Positions 36,602-37,913 of a DNA stretch of 37,913 bases are shown here, in pieces. This stretch comes from an uncultured Ruminococcus sp. GTDB lineage: Bacteria; Bacillota; Clostridia; Monoglobales; Monoglobaceae. A program made the translations under genes and the position numbers. The stretch spans positions 1 through 37,913 of the forward strand of contig CADBUP010000186.1 of the NCBI GenBank assembly GCA_902797885.1. The letters run 5' to 3'. Below the pieces are notes generated by a model. It saw only the letters and a program-made list of their open reading frames with translations, was not told the DNA's origin and made no database searches. Position 1 is the first letter of the stretch; every line of letters starts with the position of its first letter.

Positions 36602-37913
36602 ATGGCGAGCAGCGGAAGCATTACATCAGGCCCAGCAAGCAGTTATTATTATAATCGAACAATAACATTGAGCTGGTCGGTGGCAAGTCAAAGCACGGCG
36701 AATAATACCACCACTATTAACTGGAGTTTAACCGGTAGCGGCGGCGATACTGGCAACTGGGTCACATCTGGCAACTTTTATGTATCTATTGATGGTGCAG
36801 AAGTTTATTCTTCGGAGGATAGAATCAATGTATATAATGGCACGGTGATTGCTTCCGGCTCTTTCACGATGAGCCATAATAACGAAGGTGATAAGTCATT
36901 TAGTGCTTACATAGAGGCGGGTATTGGCTATTATGCGGTTTCTCAATCCGCGAGCGGTTCATGGTCATTGCCGAAAATAGCAAGGAAAGCCAATATTACA
37001 TCAGCTCCCAACTTCACCGATATGCAAAACCCTACCATTGGCTACTCGAATCCAGCCGGAAACAGCGTTGCTTCTCTGCAAGCCGCCATTTATGACTCGA
37101 CTGGCAACCAATCTTATGCGCCTTATAGAAATATCTCTAAAACTGGTTCATCCTACACTTTTGAATTAACCGAGCAAGAGCGACAAAACCTTAGATATGC
37201 CACTATTAACAGCCCTACATTAACAGTGCGCTTTTATATCAGAACAATCATAGGCAATAACACCTTTTATTCGTATGCCGACAAGATTTTAACCATAGTA
37301 GATGCCAACCCAACCTTTACCGCTTCTTATGCTGATGACAACGCCACCACGGTTGCCATTACCGACAATGACCAGCTCATAGTGAGAAATCAAAGTCAAC
37401 TCGAATTAAATGTGGCCAATTTATCAGCAAAAAAGGGCGCATCCATTAGAAGCGTGGTGGCTAATATAAATGGCACAGATTACAACGGCACAATATCCGG
37501 CACAGCTTGCACCATAAATGTGGGCGCTTTAAATGTTTCAAGCAATACCACCGCAAATCTTACAGTGACAGATAGTCGCGCTTACTCCACGAGCCAAACG
37601 CTAAATATTACGGTGCTAAACTGGGAGCTGCCAAACGCTATTATTACAAAGCACCGCGAGAATAACTATTATAGCAATACCACCATAAAGGTAGATGGCA
37701 GCTATTCGAGTGTTGATGGCAAGAACGCCATGACCATCAAGCTACGCTACAAAAAGACCACTGATAGCACATGGTCATCTTATGTGACGATGCAAGATAA
37801 TGTGGCACAAACCTTTAACCTAGACAATACCTTTGCTTGGGATTTGCAAGTCGTAGTATCAGACAAATTCGGCAGCACCACTTATAACGATATGGTGAGC
37901 CGCGGGATGCCGA
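36602..37913 (+). CDS. DUF859-like tail protein (partial, runs off the right edge)
   Basis: 437 codons are visible, with no stop. The start ASSGSITSGPASSYYYNRTITLSWSVASQSTANNTTTINWSLTGSGGDTG is typical of DUF859-type tail proteins of Gram-positive phages, with several beta-sandwich repeats after it (FTMSHNNEGDKSFSAYIEAGIGY; LPKIARKANITSAPNFTD; LRYKKTTDSTWSSYV). The visible end, GSTTYNDMVSRGMP, is the usual point just before the C-terminal head domain. That domain is probably the fragment at 1-306. AGGAGG lies before ATG 36602. Confidence 0.8.
   Translation, partial: MASSGSITSGPASSYYYNRTITLSWSVASQSTANNTTTINWSLTGSGGDTGNWVTSGNFYVSIDGAEVYSSEDRINVYNGTVIASGSFTMSHNNEGDKSFSAYIEAGIGYYAVSQSASGSWSLPKIARKANITSAPNFTDMQNPTIGYSNPAGNSVASLQAAIYDSTGNQSYAPYRNISKTGSSYTFELTEQERQNLRYATINSPTLTVRFYIRTIIGNNTFYSYADKILTIVDANPTFTASYADDNATTVAITDNDQLIVRNQSQLELNVANLSAKKGASIRSVVANINGTDYNGTISGTACTINVGALNVSSNTTANLTVTDSRAYSTSQTLNITVLNWELPNAIITKHRENNYYSNTTIKVDGSYSSVDGKNAMTIKLRYKKTTDSTWSSYVTMQDNVAQTFNLDNTFAWDLQVVVSDKFGSTTYNDMVSRGMP

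Noticed and set aside
1-37913. Recoded stop codons
   Set aside because: TAA, TAG and TGA all end genes at sensible places, many in ATGA overlaps; no gene needs read-through of TGA or TAG.
1-37913. tRNA genes, insertion sequences, reverse transcriptase or diversity-generating retroelement
   Set aside because: I looked for cloverleaf-like GTTCRANNC ends, transposase and RT motifs and saw none. Fibre variation here is by repeats and recombination, not by a retroelement.

Overview
The window is almost all of a temperate tailed bacteriophage (siphovirus, HK97-type head) genome of about 38 kb. Almost every gene is on the + strand; the only minus-strand gene is a large serine recombinase. The two ends carry complementary parts of what looks like one tail gene: a DUF859-like tail protein runs off the right edge, and a tail-protein C-terminus runs in from the left edge. 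The window therefore looks like a circular or permuted phage map cut inside that gene, with a little sequence missing, because the reading phase does not match when the ends are joined directly. The standard bacterial code is used (TAA, TAG and TGA all act as stops). Ribosome sites are strong AGGAGG types. Many genes have an extended -10 box (TGnTATAAT or TGnTAAAAT) directly in front of them. This fits a Gram-positive-like host, either Bacillota or possibly Saccharibacteria/Patescibacteria; the host cannot be fixed from the sequence alone.

Layout. 1-1.2 kb: end of the tail gene, a small holin-like membrane protein and a frameshifted small gene. 1.2-2.5 kb: an accessory island with two probable small RNAs on the minus strand and a secreted LysM-CAP protein. 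2.5-6.6 kb: an early operon with ATGA overlaps (ERF recombinase, RusA resolvase, RHH protein, two YopX paralogues, a glycosyltransferase-like protein, small ORFs). 6.7-8.5 kb: serine integrase and its divergent control region. 8.5-11.5 kb: XRE regulator and replication genes (replisome organizer, DnaC-like loader), preceded by a striking hairpin/pseudoknot leader. 11.5-11.9 kb: a dense regulatory region with divergent promoters, a palindrome, candidate structured RNAs and four hairpins. 11.9-13.8 kb: holin, amidase endolysin and HNH nuclease. 14.0-15.3 kb: a ParB-MTase DNA methyltransferase interrupted at a G13 tract. 15.4-23.1 kb: terminase, portal, protease, capsid, connectors and tail tube. 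23.3-37.9 kb: tail chaperones with a -1 frameshift site, tape measure, Dit, a large cassette of fibre/receptor-binding proteins, Tal and the DUF859-like protein.

Most notable: (1) the methyltransferase is out of frame by one G in a 13-G tract right after a well-placed start, so it looks phase-variable; (2) a 28-bp hairpin whose loop matches the RNA 5' end, overlapping a leader ORF that stops within three bases of the replication initiator start, as in plasmid pseudoknot-controlled replicons; (3) tandem minus-strand small RNA candidates with their own promoters and terminators, one sharing a motif with the 11.6 kb control region; (4) a seven-repeat, propeller-like fibre protein and a duplicated fibre module placed between Dit and Tal, with a gene relic.
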